Both the position numbers and the translations under genes were made by a program. The notes below the pieces were generated by a model, which did no database searches, was not told where the DNA came from, and saw nothing but the letters and a program-made list of their open reading frames with translations. 64,000 nt of DNA. Origin: Bacillus alkalisoli (GTDB lineage: Bacteria; Bacillota; Bacilli; Bacillales; Bacillaceae_I). Positions 42,083-50,692 of this stretch are shown here, in pieces. How positions within the stretch are numbered: the first letter of the stretch is position 1; each line of letters begins with the position of its first letter. The stretch covers positions 2,312,665 through 2,376,664 of the forward strand of contig NZ_KZ454944.1 in the NCBI RefSeq assembly GCF_002797415.1, written 5' to 3'.

Positions 42083-42111
42083 AATATATCATAATGAGTT
42101 TATACAATCAA
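42083..42111 (-). promoter_or_regulatory. Sigma-A promoter of rpsB
   Basis: The minus strand reads TTGATT, 17 nt, TATATT, about 115 nt upstream of the rpsB start and just after the swrB stop. It separates ribosomal from motility transcription. Confidence 0.65.
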
Positions 42112-42125
42112 GTCGAAAATGAATT

Positions 42126-42617
42126 TCATTGTCGAAATTTCAATAATAACTCCACTTCCGTTTTTCCTAAATTCAACCTTTGTGCTATCTGTTCGGTTGA
42201 TACACCACTTTCGTGCAATACTAACGCTAGTTCATATGGACTCTTTTCTACCTGAGCAAGATTTGGGACGACTTCTTCATTATGATCACTAATAAGTTCA
42301 TTAATATCTTCCTGTTCATTTAGAAGTTCATTAACATCTTCTTTTACTAGTGGTTCTTCTACTATGTTAATACTTTGAGAAGAAACGTTAGGTATACTGT
42401 CTCCACTTCGTTTTCTTCTTTCAAATTCTTTTATGAAATGTTCATTTTCTTCTTTTAATTCATAAACATAACTAGAAATTGTATCTTCAGCTTCTTTTAA
42501 TAACGCCTTATATTCTTCTTCTAATTGCTGTATTTTTGAAATCTTTTTATACATAATTAGAAATAAAAATATCGCTAGCAAACTTAACAGTAAGTTAATT
42601 GTAAGAAAAAAATACAT
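42126..42617 (-). CDS. swrB: SwrB-like motility protein (YlxL/DUF6115)
   Basis: 163 aa: one N-terminal membrane helix (residues 2-22), a coiled-coil stretch (about 26-70), an acidic variable middle and a C-terminal helix-turn-helix-like motif (ESGVSTEQIAQRLNLGKTEVELL). This layout and the location between sigD and rpsB match B. subtilis SwrB, which promotes flagellar basal-body maturation. Sequence similarity outside the ends is low, as expected for this family. It starts 6 nt after the small upstream gene. Confidence 0.82.
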   Translation of the reverse strand: MYFFLTINLLLSLLAIFLFLIMYKKISKIQQLEEEYKALLKEAEDTISSYVYELKEENEHFIKEFERRKRSGDSIPNVSSQSINIVEEPLVKEDVNELLNEQEDINELISDHNEEVVPNLAQVEKSPYELALVLHESGVSTEQIAQRLNLGKTEVELLLKFRQ

Positions 42618-42623
42618 AAGCCA

Positions 42624-42896
42624 CTACCCTGTAATATCAAAATTTTTCCCTTTATAAGGGTGTTTTTCCGTTTGTCTTTTTGATTCTTGTTGAGATTCGT
42701 GATGAGCTAATATAGTTTCTTTATCTTCCTTTTCTATTTTCGCTACTTTCTTTCGTTTTAACTCTTCCTTTTTTAACTCTTGTTCGGCAATTTGCGCTTG
42801 AGAAAGCATAGCTTTATTATTGAACTGTTCTTGCATTTTACCTAAATCTACTGTTCTAGGTATAGCTATTTGAAGTTCGATTAACTTAAGACTCAT
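42624..42896 (-). CDS. Unrecognised small charged protein between sigD and swrB
   Basis: About 90 aa, highly charged (Lys/Glu/Gln rich), with a likely long helix at residues 15-75 and no membrane segment or Cys. It begins MSLKLIELQIAIPRTVDLGKMQ; the ATG at 42896 lies 8 nt after AAAGGTG, and a GTG at 42905 is in-frame but within the SD. B. subtilis has no gene at this place. It lies 6 nt before swrB and shares its likely sigma-D promoter, so a motility role is plausible but unproven. Confidence 0.75.
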   Translation of the reverse strand: MSLKLIELQIAIPRTVDLGKMQEQFNNKAMLSQAQIAEQELKKEELKRKKVAKIEKEDKETILAHHESQQESKRQTEKHPYKGKNFDITG

Positions 42897-42932
42897 GCCC
42901 TTCACACCTTTAGTATTGTATTAATATTTTCG

Positions 42933-42958
42933 ATATTGGCTATCATGAAACTCTTTGA
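42933..42958 (-). promoter_or_regulatory. Sigma-D-like promoter candidate after sigD
   Basis: The minus strand reads TCAA, 14 nt, GCCAATAT. This resembles the sigma-D consensus TAAA-(14-16)-GCCGATAT with one mismatch in each half. It lies 37 nt before the small unknown gene that precedes swrB. Confidence 0.45.
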
Positions 42959-43073
42959 CTAGGTTAAAAAAAGTTGATATCAGCTATAAATCGTTATAAC
43001 ACTAATACTTCCTTTTCAATCTACCTTTACTAGTACAGCAACGAAAAGCTGACCCGTATCAAAATAATTATTT

Positions 43074-43092
43074 AGCTAGCGACAAACTAGCT
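43074..43092 (-). terminator. Weak hairpin after sigD
   Basis: 6-bp stem agctag/ctagct with a 7-nt loop, 14 nt after the sigD stop; the following minus-strand sequence is AAATAATTATTTT, a poor T-run. It may partly terminate the fla/che operon. The remaining gap to 42906 has no gene. Confidence 0.35.
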
Positions 43093-43106
43093 CTATTAAA
43101 ACAATA

Positions 43107-43868
43107 CTATATAAACTTCGTTAATTCCTTCTTTAATTTGAAAATTGCTTTAGAATGAATTTGCGAGATTCTTGAGGTTGTAAGTCCTAATACATGTCCT
43201 ATTTCTGTTAACGTTAGTTCATCCTGATAGAAAAGACTAATTACTAATTGTTCATTTTCGTTAAGAAGTAATATTTTTTCTTCCAAAGCTTTTAGAGATT
43301 CTACCTTTAAAAGTTCTTCTTCAGGAGTATGAGTTTTACTATCTCTTAATGAGAAGCTGGACAGTGTATCGTCTTGATCATTTGGCAGCTCATCTATTGA
43401 TAGAACATTTGCTAAAAACGCTTCATTCATTATAGAGATGACCTCATCTTCTGGTAAGTTCAATTTAATAGCTATTTCTTCTGAAGAAGCATTTCGATAC
43501 TCTGTTTGTTCTATTTCCTCTATTACAGCTTCCACTTTTTTTGCTTTTTCTCTCACACTACGTGGTAACCAGTCTTCTTTTCTTAGTCCATCTATAATGG
43601 AACCACGAATACGAAAGGAAGCATACGTATCAAACTTTAATTCTCTTGATTGATCAAACTTTTCAATAGCATCGTAAAGACCAAAAAGTGCTAGGCTTTT
43701 CAACTCGTCCGCACTTACACTCTTTGGTAGTCCTACCGCTACTCGTTGAACATGGTATTGGACTAATGGCATATATTTTCTGACTAAGTAATTTCCAGCT
43801 TCAGGGTCCCTTTTTGTTTTCCAAAGATGCCAATTATGCTGATCTTTGCTTGAAGTTATGCTCGCCAT
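43107..43868 (-). CDS. sigD: RNA polymerase sigma factor SigD (FliA family)
   Basis: 253-aa sigma-28-type factor for late flagellar, chemotaxis and autolysin genes. Region 2 (YMPLVQYHVQRVAVGLPKSV, FDTYASFRIRGSIIDGLRKEDWLPRS), region 3 and region 4 (LTEIGHVLGLTTSRISQIHSKA) are present. It ends the fla/che operon, where in B. subtilis its distal position limits expression and gives motile/chained bistability. Confidence 0.97.
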   Translation of the reverse strand: MASITSSKDQHNWHLWKTKRDPEAGNYLVRKYMPLVQYHVQRVAVGLPKSVSADELKSLALFGLYDAIEKFDQSRELKFDTYASFRIRGSIIDGLRKEDWLPRSVREKAKKVEAVIEEIEQTEYRNASSEEIAIKLNLPEDEVISIMNEAFLANVLSIDELPNDQDDTLSSFSLRDSKTHTPEEELLKVESLKALEEKILLLNENEQLVISLFYQDELTLTEIGHVLGLTTSRISQIHSKAIFKLKKELTKFI

Positions 43869-43922
43869 GTTATACCTCCTACTATGCCAAATTACGAGTG
43901 GGCATCAAAATAATAAAACAAA

Positions 43923-44420
43923 TTATATATAATGAATTCCTTTATTCACTGTTTTTATCATAAGTTTTCCTGTACTAGGGTCGAACTCAATAGTACGGCC
44001 ACTATTTCCTCCACAATCTTCCGAAACTAGTGGAATTTGAAAGGATCTTAACCTTTCTTTTACAGCTTGTACATTTCTAGGACCAATCCTCAACGTGTCA
44101 TTGGTGGAGGAAAAACGGAACATTTCTGCTCCACCTGCCATTTTTGCTTGGAGATTCCTTCTACTTGCACCATTCATTAGTAAAGTTTCTAATAAAAACT
44201 CGACTCCGGTGTCTGCATATTTACATTTATTTATTCCTTCAGTTCTAGCTAAACTAGATTCTGGCAGCATTACATGGACCATTCCAGCAACTTGTTTTTT
44301 TATATCGAATAATACTAAGCCAACACACGAACCTAATCCTGACGTTCTTATAATCTTAGGTGGGGTTACAATATTTGCTTCAGCAATACCTACTTTAATA
44401 ATCTTTTCTAACGTAATCAT
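43923..44420 (-). CDS. cheD: Chemoreceptor glutamine deamidase CheD
   Basis: 165 aa. Deamidates receptor glutamines and binds CheC. Active-site Cys in GLGSCVGLVLFD (C32) and His in GMVHVMLP (H49) are intact. Its start codon directly follows the cheC stop, consistent with the CheC-CheD partnership. Confidence 0.96.
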   Translation of the reverse strand: MITLEKIIKVGIAEANIVTPPKIIRTSGLGSCVGLVLFDIKKQVAGMVHVMLPESSLARTEGINKCKYADTGVEFLLETLLMNGASRRNLQAKMAGGAEMFRFSSTNDTLRIGPRNVQAVKERLRSFQIPLVSEDCGGNSGRTIEFDPSTGKLMIKTVNKGIHYI

Positions 44421-45050
44421 CTATAATACACCTAAAGAATTTGATATTTTTTTTAATGATTCAGGATGTGGAATAAAGAAAAAATGCCCCTTTACTTTTT
44501 GAATTTCTGATTGTGTTGAGTGTTCGAGTTGAGTATCAATAAAAAGGACATTGTCGCTCTCCTGAGAAATTTCTAAAATACCTTCTGTTACAATTGCCCC
44601 AACCATATCGATCCCTACTTGTGGAACAGAAGGTGTAACATGTAAATTTGTAAAATTAGATAGCGCAGTTAAATAATGCGCACAAATAATGTTTCCTAAT
44701 TCTTGTAAAGCAGATATTGCTAATTCGTCAAATTCATATGTTTCAAAATTTGTATTAATATCATGTGTAAGTTGCTTTACTAAGCTTGTTCCATCTTTTA
44801 AAGAAAGAACAAAAAATAAACTACCACTTAATTCACCTTCCACTTTTAAAAAAACAGCAGCGACTGGAAGTTCTGGCCCTCCAACTAAATCCATCATTTC
44901 ATTTATATTAACTAGTTTTGCTGAAGGGACACTCATATTTATTTTCTTATTTACCAATTTCGAAAGGGCTGTAGCGGCCATACCAGCACCTATGTTACCA
45001 AGTTCTTTTAATATATCTAACTGATTAATTGACTTGTTACAATTATCCAT
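44421..45050 (-). CDS. cheC: CheY-P phosphatase CheC
   Basis: 209 aa with two CheC phosphatase signatures: ELGNIGAGMAATALS near residue 16 and ELGNIICAHYLTALS near residue 117. It dephosphorylates CheY-P and is stimulated by CheD. Precedes cheD with no gap and follows cheW by 3 nt. Confidence 0.96.
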   Translation of the reverse strand: MDNCNKSINQLDILKELGNIGAGMAATALSKLVNKKINMSVPSAKLVNINEMMDLVGGPELPVAAVFLKVEGELSGSLFFVLSLKDGTSLVKQLTHDINTNFETYEFDELAISALQELGNIICAHYLTALSNFTNLHVTPSVPQVGIDMVGAIVTEGILEISQESDNVLFIDTQLEHSTQSEIQKVKGHFFFIPHPESLKKISNSLGVL

Positions 45051-45053
45051 ACT

Positions 45054-45512
45054 TTATGCCAACACCTTTGATATTTCTTTATCAGAGGTAAGAATATTAT
45101 TCAAATCTAAGTAAACTAAAATTCTAGTGTCAATTTTTACCACACCATTAACGTATTTATTTTCTACTGAATCAATGACTTCTGGTGTGTTTTCTATTTG
45201 TTCATTTTTCACATCAATAACATCATTTGCACCATCGACGATAAACCCTACTTCCATATCATCAATTGTAGTCATTAAGATTCTAGTAGAACTACTATAG
45301 TCTAATTTTTCAAGATTAAATCGTATGCGTAAATCGATAATTGGAGTGATCACACCTCGTAAATTAATAACTCCTTTAACATAGGAAGGTGTTTTAGGGA
45401 CTCTAGTTATTGGTTGTAGTTTTTCGATAGAACGTACTTGTTCAACAGGTATTGCGTATTCTTCGCTATTTAACTCAAAGGCTATTATTTTGATATATTT
45501 TTCTTCTATCAT
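45054..45512 (-). CDS. cheW: Chemotaxis coupling protein CheW
   Basis: 152-aa SH3-like adaptor with EYAIPVEQVRSIEKLQPITRVP and GVINLRGVITPIIDLR. Couples receptors to CheA. Lies between cheA and cheC. Confidence 0.97.
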   Translation of the reverse strand: MIEEKYIKIIAFELNSEEYAIPVEQVRSIEKLQPITRVPKTPSYVKGVINLRGVITPIIDLRIRFNLEKLDYSSSTRILMTTIDDMEVGFIVDGANDVIDVKNEQIENTPEVIDSVENKYVNGVVKIDTRILVYLDLNNILTSDKEISKVLA

Positions 45513-45529
45513 TTCACTTGTCCTCTTTT

Positions 45530-47557
45530 CTATTTAATTAGTGCGTTACAATCTACAATTAATGCAACTTGACCATCACCTAGAATTGTTGCTCCTGAAA
45601 TTGCAAATGTAGAACTTAAATAGTTTCCAAGTGATTTTAATACGACTTCTTGTTGACCAATAAATGAATCTACTACAAGTCCTGCAAGCTTTTCGCCTTT
45701 TTTAACTAATACTAGTGAGCATAAGTTCTCTGACATACTTTCTTTCGGAATCTCAAAAAGTCGTTCTAAGAACACAAGTGGGACAATTTTATCTCTAAAA
45801 TTTATTACTTGTTGTCCATGAAGCGATAAAATATCTTCTCTCTTAATAATCGCCGTCTCAATTATAGAGGATAAAGGTATAGCATACTTCTCGTTCCCTA
45901 TCTCTGTTAATAGAACAGAAATAATTGATAGTGTTAGCGGTAATTGAATGGAGAATGTAGTACCAGAACCTTCTATGGAATCTATTGAGATGGAACCTCC
46001 TAAAGATTCTATTGTGTTTTTCACAACATCTAGTCCAACACCACGGCCGGAAATATCAGAGATAGTTTCTGCAGTCGAAAAACCGGATGATAAAATTAAT
46101 TCATACACTTCTTTATCCGAAAGAGATAGCGATTCATCTTTGGAGATAACTCCTCTTTCTATTGCTTTATTTAATACTCTGTCTTTACTTATACCTGCTC
46201 CGTTATCTGCTATCTCGATAAATACGTGGTTTCCACTATGGTACGCCTTTAGTGTAATTATACCTTCTTCTATTTTCCCTTGTTCAGTACGAACGCCAGG
46301 TGTTTCGATTCCGTGATCAATGGCATTTCTAATTAAATGTACAAGAGGATCACCAATTTCATCGATTACCGTTCTATCTAACTCCGTGTCTGCACCAATT
46401 ATTTGCAGCTCTACATGTTTACCTAAATCTTTCGCAAGTTGTCTAACCATCCTCGGAAAACGGTTAAATACTGTATCAATCGGAACCATTCGCATATTCA
46501 AAATGATGTTTTGTAAATCATTCGAGATTCTCGACATTTTCTCCACAGTTTCATGTAGTTCGTTATGGTTTAACTCATTCGAAATTTGTTCTAACCTTCC
46601 TCTATCTATAACTAATTCTTCAAACAAATTCATTAAAACATCTAGTCTATCTATGTTAACGCGAATCGTTTTATTCGAAGGTTGATTTGTTTTCGGTTGT
46701 ATTACTTCATTTTCTACAACTTGTTTAGTAGCGGCAACTTCTTTTTTCACTTCGTTCAAATTCTGTACTTGTTCTGCTTCCGTAGCTTGTTCATCACTCT
46801 TAAGTTTCGTAACATCTAATTTAACAATTTGCACTTCTTCCACTTCAGAAACTTTAAGAATAGATTCCTTTACAAACTCTATCTCTTCTTTCGTTAAAAT
46901 TGTTACAGTAAAAGTCTCATCAAACTTTTCCTCTTCTAAAATCTCCACCGATGGAGTGGCTTTAATTACTTCAGCCATTTTTTCAATAGTCTCAAAAACC
47001 ATATATACTCGTACAGATTTAAGTAGACAATCTTTTCGTAGTTTAACCCTTAACTCACATGGCGTATATCCTTGTTCCTCTGACTGCTCTAAAACTGTAA
47101 CTTCATATTGATCATAATCAATGGACGACTCAATAGGGACCTCAGAAGATTCTGAATATGATTGCAACAGGTCAAGTTCACCTGCTTCGACTTTGTTTAA
47201 TAAATTCACTATGGAAGTTACGTCTTTTTTACCGTCTCCACCATCAGCAATCGAAAAAACGATTTCCTCTAAATATTCAACAGATTGCAATAAAATATCT
47301 AATATTTCGGTAGTAACACTTATCTTGTCGTTACGAATTCCGTCTAAAACGTTTTCCATTTGATGTGTTAAGTTTGCTAAGTCTTCATACCCCATTGTAG
47401 CTGACATACCTTTTAGTGTATGGGCTGAACGGAAGATTTCATTAATAATAGAAGTTTCATTAGGATTGCGCTCTAATACTAGAAGTTGGTCATTTATTAT
47501 TTGTAAGTGCTCTTTACTTTCTTCGATAAAAATATCAAGATATTGGTTAAGATCCAT
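45530..47557 (-). CDS. cheA: Chemotaxis histidine kinase CheA
   Basis: 675 aa with P1 Hpt domain (phospho-His in FRSAHTLKGMSATMG, H46), P2 CheY/CheB-binding domain, P3 dimerisation (about 300-365), and P4 ATPase. The ATPase has HLIRNAIDHGIE, DNGAGI and SGRGVGLDVV; a P5 CheW-like domain follows. It phosphorylates CheY and CheB; in Bacillus, attractant stimulates CheA. Confidence 0.97.
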   Translation of the reverse strand: MDLNQYLDIFIEESKEHLQIINDQLLVLERNPNETSIINEIFRSAHTLKGMSATMGYEDLANLTHQMENVLDGIRNDKISVTTEILDILLQSVEYLEEIVFSIADGGDGKKDVTSIVNLLNKVEAGELDLLQSYSESSEVPIESSIDYDQYEVTVLEQSEEQGYTPCELRVKLRKDCLLKSVRVYMVFETIEKMAEVIKATPSVEILEEEKFDETFTVTILTKEEIEFVKESILKVSEVEEVQIVKLDVTKLKSDEQATEAEQVQNLNEVKKEVAATKQVVENEVIQPKTNQPSNKTIRVNIDRLDVLMNLFEELVIDRGRLEQISNELNHNELHETVEKMSRISNDLQNIILNMRMVPIDTVFNRFPRMVRQLAKDLGKHVELQIIGADTELDRTVIDEIGDPLVHLIRNAIDHGIETPGVRTEQGKIEEGIITLKAYHSGNHVFIEIADNGAGISKDRVLNKAIERGVISKDESLSLSDKEVYELILSSGFSTAETISDISGRGVGLDVVKNTIESLGGSISIDSIEGSGTTFSIQLPLTLSIISVLLTEIGNEKYAIPLSSIIETAIIKREDILSLHGQQVINFRDKIVPLVFLERLFEIPKESMSENLCSLVLVKKGEKLAGLVVDSFIGQQEVVLKSLGNYLSSTFAISGATILGDGQVALIVDCNALIK

Positions 47558-47570
47558 ATAATTTGCACCC

Positions 47571-48665
47571 CTATATATTATTCAAAATTACATTGGCAAT
47601 GTCGTTTAATTCGGCAACTTCATCTACTAAACCTGTTTCTTTTGCAGATTTGGGCATACCATAAACAATGGATGATACTTCTGACTCCGCAATAATATAT
47701 GCATTATCTTTCTGTTTAATTGCTTGAATACCGAGAGTTCCATCGTTTCCCATTCCTGTCAAAACAGTAACTACCTTTCTCCATTCATCTAGTAAACTTA
47801 TAGATTGAAACAATACATCTACTGCAGGCCTATGTCCCCTTATTGGTGGGGATTGATTTAACTGAATGATTAGTTTATCTACGTTATCCTTTACTACTTC
47901 CATATGGTATCCACCAGGAGCAATGTAAGCTGTATTTTGCAAAACATACATATTGTGTTCCGCTTCTACCACAGTTAGTTTACTAAGAGTATTTAATCTA
48001 TCTGATAATGATTTAGTAAATCCAGGAGGCATATGCTGAACAATAAAAATAGGGGCATTGATGTTTCCTGGTAAACTAGTTAAGACTTGCTGTAAAGCTC
48101 TTGGACCTCCTGTTGAAGTTCCAATTGCAATAATGGTTTTTTCATGATTTTCATGCTTCTGTTTTAATGGTTGTTGTATTTCTTGCTTCTTTTCCAAATT
48201 TTGTTTTTCTATACTGTCAAAAGCTTTTGTTTTCAATGTTAGAAGTTTTCTATTTTTCATAGAAACTTTAGAAGCATGGATTATTTTTGAAATAAGTTCC
48301 TCTTTTACTTTATATAAATCTAATGAAATAGCTCCAGAAGGCTTTGGAACAAAGTCAATTGCCCCTAATTCCATCGCCTTAATTGTATTGTGAGCACCTT
48401 CTTTTGTTGTACTTGAAAGCATAATTGTTGGAATAGGGTAGTTACTTATCATTTTTTCTAGAGCCGTTAGTCCGTCCATTACTGGCATTTCTATATCTAA
48501 TGTAATTACATCTGGTGAGTATTGTGTTAGTTTTTCTAATAAGTCCATTCCATTGTTAGCTGTAGTAATGACTTCTATTAAAGGATGATCATTTAGCATA
48601 TCTGAAATTAACTTTCTCATGAAAAATGAGTCATCCGTAACTAACACTTTTATTTTTTGTTGCAT
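47571..48665 (-). CDS. cheB: Receptor methylesterase CheB
   Basis: 364 aa. N-terminal receiver domain with phospho-acceptor D57 (TLDIEMPVMDG), C-terminal esterase with Ser184 (GTSTGGP), His211 (QHMPPG) and Asp308 (GMGNDG). Removes methyl groups from receptors. It begins 3 nt after the flhG stop. Confidence 0.97.
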   Translation of the reverse strand: MQQKIKVLVTDDSFFMRKLISDMLNDHPLIEVITTANNGMDLLEKLTQYSPDVITLDIEMPVMDGLTALEKMISNYPIPTIMLSSTTKEGAHNTIKAMELGAIDFVPKPSGAISLDLYKVKEELISKIIHASKVSMKNRKLLTLKTKAFDSIEKQNLEKKQEIQQPLKQKHENHEKTIIAIGTSTGGPRALQQVLTSLPGNINAPIFIVQHMPPGFTKSLSDRLNTLSKLTVVEAEHNMYVLQNTAYIAPGGYHMEVVKDNVDKLIIQLNQSPPIRGHRPAVDVLFQSISLLDEWRKVVTVLTGMGNDGTLGIQAIKQKDNAYIIAESEVSSIVYGMPKSAKETGLVDEVAELNDIANVILNNI

Positions 48666-48668
48666 GTA

Positions 48669-49550
48669 TTAAGCCTTCCTCTCTAAGAAAAATTGAAACA
48701 ACTTAGAGACAAAATTTGTATTGTTTTTTTGTGACGAGCTAACTACTAACTGTAAATATCTTTTTGTAATATCATTTATAGCTTTTGATGCAATACATGA
48801 TGGATAAATAATAGTAAATGGTTTTTGTTCCATTACAGCACTCATGACATACTTATCATCAGGTACGAACCCTAATAAGGTTAAGTCTTTTTTTATAAAA
48901 CGCTTGGAAACCGTGCTTAAACGTTGAAAAGTTTGAACAGCATTCTTTTCATTAAGTGCTCTATTTATAATTACTTGAAATGGAACATTAATGCTTTGTG
49001 CAGCAATTATTTTTAATGCTGAATATGCATCCGTTAGAGAAGTTGGTTCACCAGTAGTGACTAAGAATATTTCATTCATTGATAGTAACAGTTGCAAGTT
49101 TTCTTCTGTTATTCCGGCTCCCATATCAAAAATAATATAATCATATTGATTTGTAAGAGTTTGTAATTGAAGTAAAAATGAAATTACTTTATCTTTTTCA
49201 ACTTGAAAAACGTTCGTTAACCCTGAGCCACCAGCGATAAAAGATAAGTTATGAGGTCCTTTTTGAATCAAATGCTTTAGTTCATAATTATGAAGAAAAA
49301 AATCCACAATAGATAGCTTCTGAGTAGAACCTAGAAGGACGTCAATATTAGCCATGCCAATATCTAAATCAATAAGTAAAACAGATTTTCCGTATTTTTG
49401 CATTGTTAAGGCGAAGTTTAAAGAAACATTTGACTTCCCGACCCCACCTTTTCCACTTATAACTGCAATTGTATGAGGAAGTCTATCTTCTTTTTTCTCT
49501 TTTTTCTTTTTGTTCATATTTTCTCTTAATAAGAACGCCTGGTCTTTCAT
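48669..49550 (-). CDS. flhG: MinD-like ATPase FlhG (YlxH)
   Basis: 293 aa, ParA/MinD-type ATPase with deviant Walker A GKGGVGKS (33-40), switch IDLDIGMANIDVLLG and FDMGAG. A basic N-terminal activation helix (DQAFLLRENMNKKKK) fits the segment that stimulates FlhF GTPase. Controls flagellar placement. Start overlaps the flhF stop (TAATG). Confidence 0.95.
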   Translation of the reverse strand: MKDQAFLLRENMNKKKKEKKEDRLPHTIAVISGKGGVGKSNVSLNFALTMQKYGKSVLLIDLDIGMANIDVLLGSTQKLSIVDFFLHNYELKHLIQKGPHNLSFIAGGSGLTNVFQVEKDKVISFLLQLQTLTNQYDYIIFDMGAGITEENLQLLLSMNEIFLVTTGEPTSLTDAYSALKIIAAQSINVPFQVIINRALNEKNAVQTFQRLSTVSKRFIKKDLTLLGFVPDDKYVMSAVMEQKPFTIIYPSCIASKAINDITKRYLQLVVSSSQKNNTNFVSKLFQFFLERKA

Positions 49551-50692
49551 TATTTTAAACCTTCTTCAATTAAATTCATTACTTTTGACTGTGACATTGG
49601 TTGAATATCTTCTGGTACACCTTGGCCGGTTGTAATAAATGCCACACCTTTATTAAATTCTTTCATCATGGCAAACATTGCTCCACTACTTGATGTCTCA
49701 TCTAATTTTGTGAAAATAAATTGTTCAAAATTCACGTGTGAAAATTGGTTTGCAATTTTTTTCATATCCGTCAGTTTAGAGGTTAAGGATAATACTAAAT
49801 ATGTTTCCACATCGTCATTAAAATTAATAATATTTTTTAAGTCTTGTACATATTTAGCATCTAAGTAGTTTCGACCAGCAGTGTCAATAAATATTAAATC
49901 AACATTTTCTAACCTTTTTTTTGCTTTTATAAAATCTTCGGCGTTGTAACACACTTCTAATGGTGCATCAAGTATATTAGCATACGTTTTTAATTGGTCA
50001 ATCGCTGCAATTCGATACGTATCTGTCGTAATAAAACCTATTTTTTTACCTTCCTTTAATGATACATGTGCAGCAAGTTTTGCTAATGTTGTAGTCTTAC
50101 CTACTCCTGTAGGACCGACTAAACTAATATATTTCTTTTGAAGCTTTTTCCCACTAAATTCAAGCTTCACCGTTAAAGCATTAAAATGTTCGATAACTTT
50201 TTCTTTAATAACATTCTTATTATTTAATTGATCTAATGAACTTACTTCTAAAACATACCCCATCGCTTCTGTAACCATCTCATCTGGAATATCAAATTGT
50301 AATAATTTCTTTTCTATTTGAACCATTTCAGTTGACCAGTTACTTTTTTGCTTGTCTAGTTCAAGTTTTTGTATTAGGCTTTTCATTTCTTTTAAGCTAT
50401 TAGCAATGTCAACATTTTCGTTTATATCACTAATCGGGGGTACTTTATCATAATCAAAATGTTTAGGCCTATTTTCTATATAGTTGTTCTTACTTTTATA
50501 CTCTTCTTGTTTCACGTTCTCTAATTCATCTATCGCTGCTATTACTTCTACTTGTCTCTTTTTTATAAAACCAAAAAACTTAGTAGAATAAACAGCTTTT
50601 GAATTGAGAATGACGGCTTCTTCGCCTAATTCCGTTCGTACTAACTTCATAGCTTCATTCATCGTGTCAGCGGTATATTTCTTCACTTTCAT
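49550..50692 (-). CDS. flhF: SRP-type GTPase FlhF
   Basis: 380 aa with a basic N-terminal domain, N domain, and SRP-like G domain: GPTGVGKT (193-200), DTYRIAA, DTAGRN and TKLDET. Targets flagellar assembly sites at the membrane. Its ATG overlaps the flhA stop by 4 nt. Confidence 0.96.
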   Translation of the reverse strand: MKVKKYTADTMNEAMKLVRTELGEEAVILNSKAVYSTKFFGFIKKRQVEVIAAIDELENVKQEEYKSKNNYIENRPKHFDYDKVPPISDINENVDIANSLKEMKSLIQKLELDKQKSNWSTEMVQIEKKLLQFDIPDEMVTEAMGYVLEVSSLDQLNNKNVIKEKVIEHFNALTVKLEFSGKKLQKKYISLVGPTGVGKTTTLAKLAAHVSLKEGKKIGFITTDTYRIAAIDQLKTYANILDAPLEVCYNAEDFIKAKKRLENVDLIFIDTAGRNYLDAKYVQDLKNIINFNDDVETYLVLSLTSKLTDMKKIANQFSHVNFEQFIFTKLDETSSSGAMFAMMKEFNKGVAFITTGQGVPEDIQPMSQSKVMNLIEEGLK

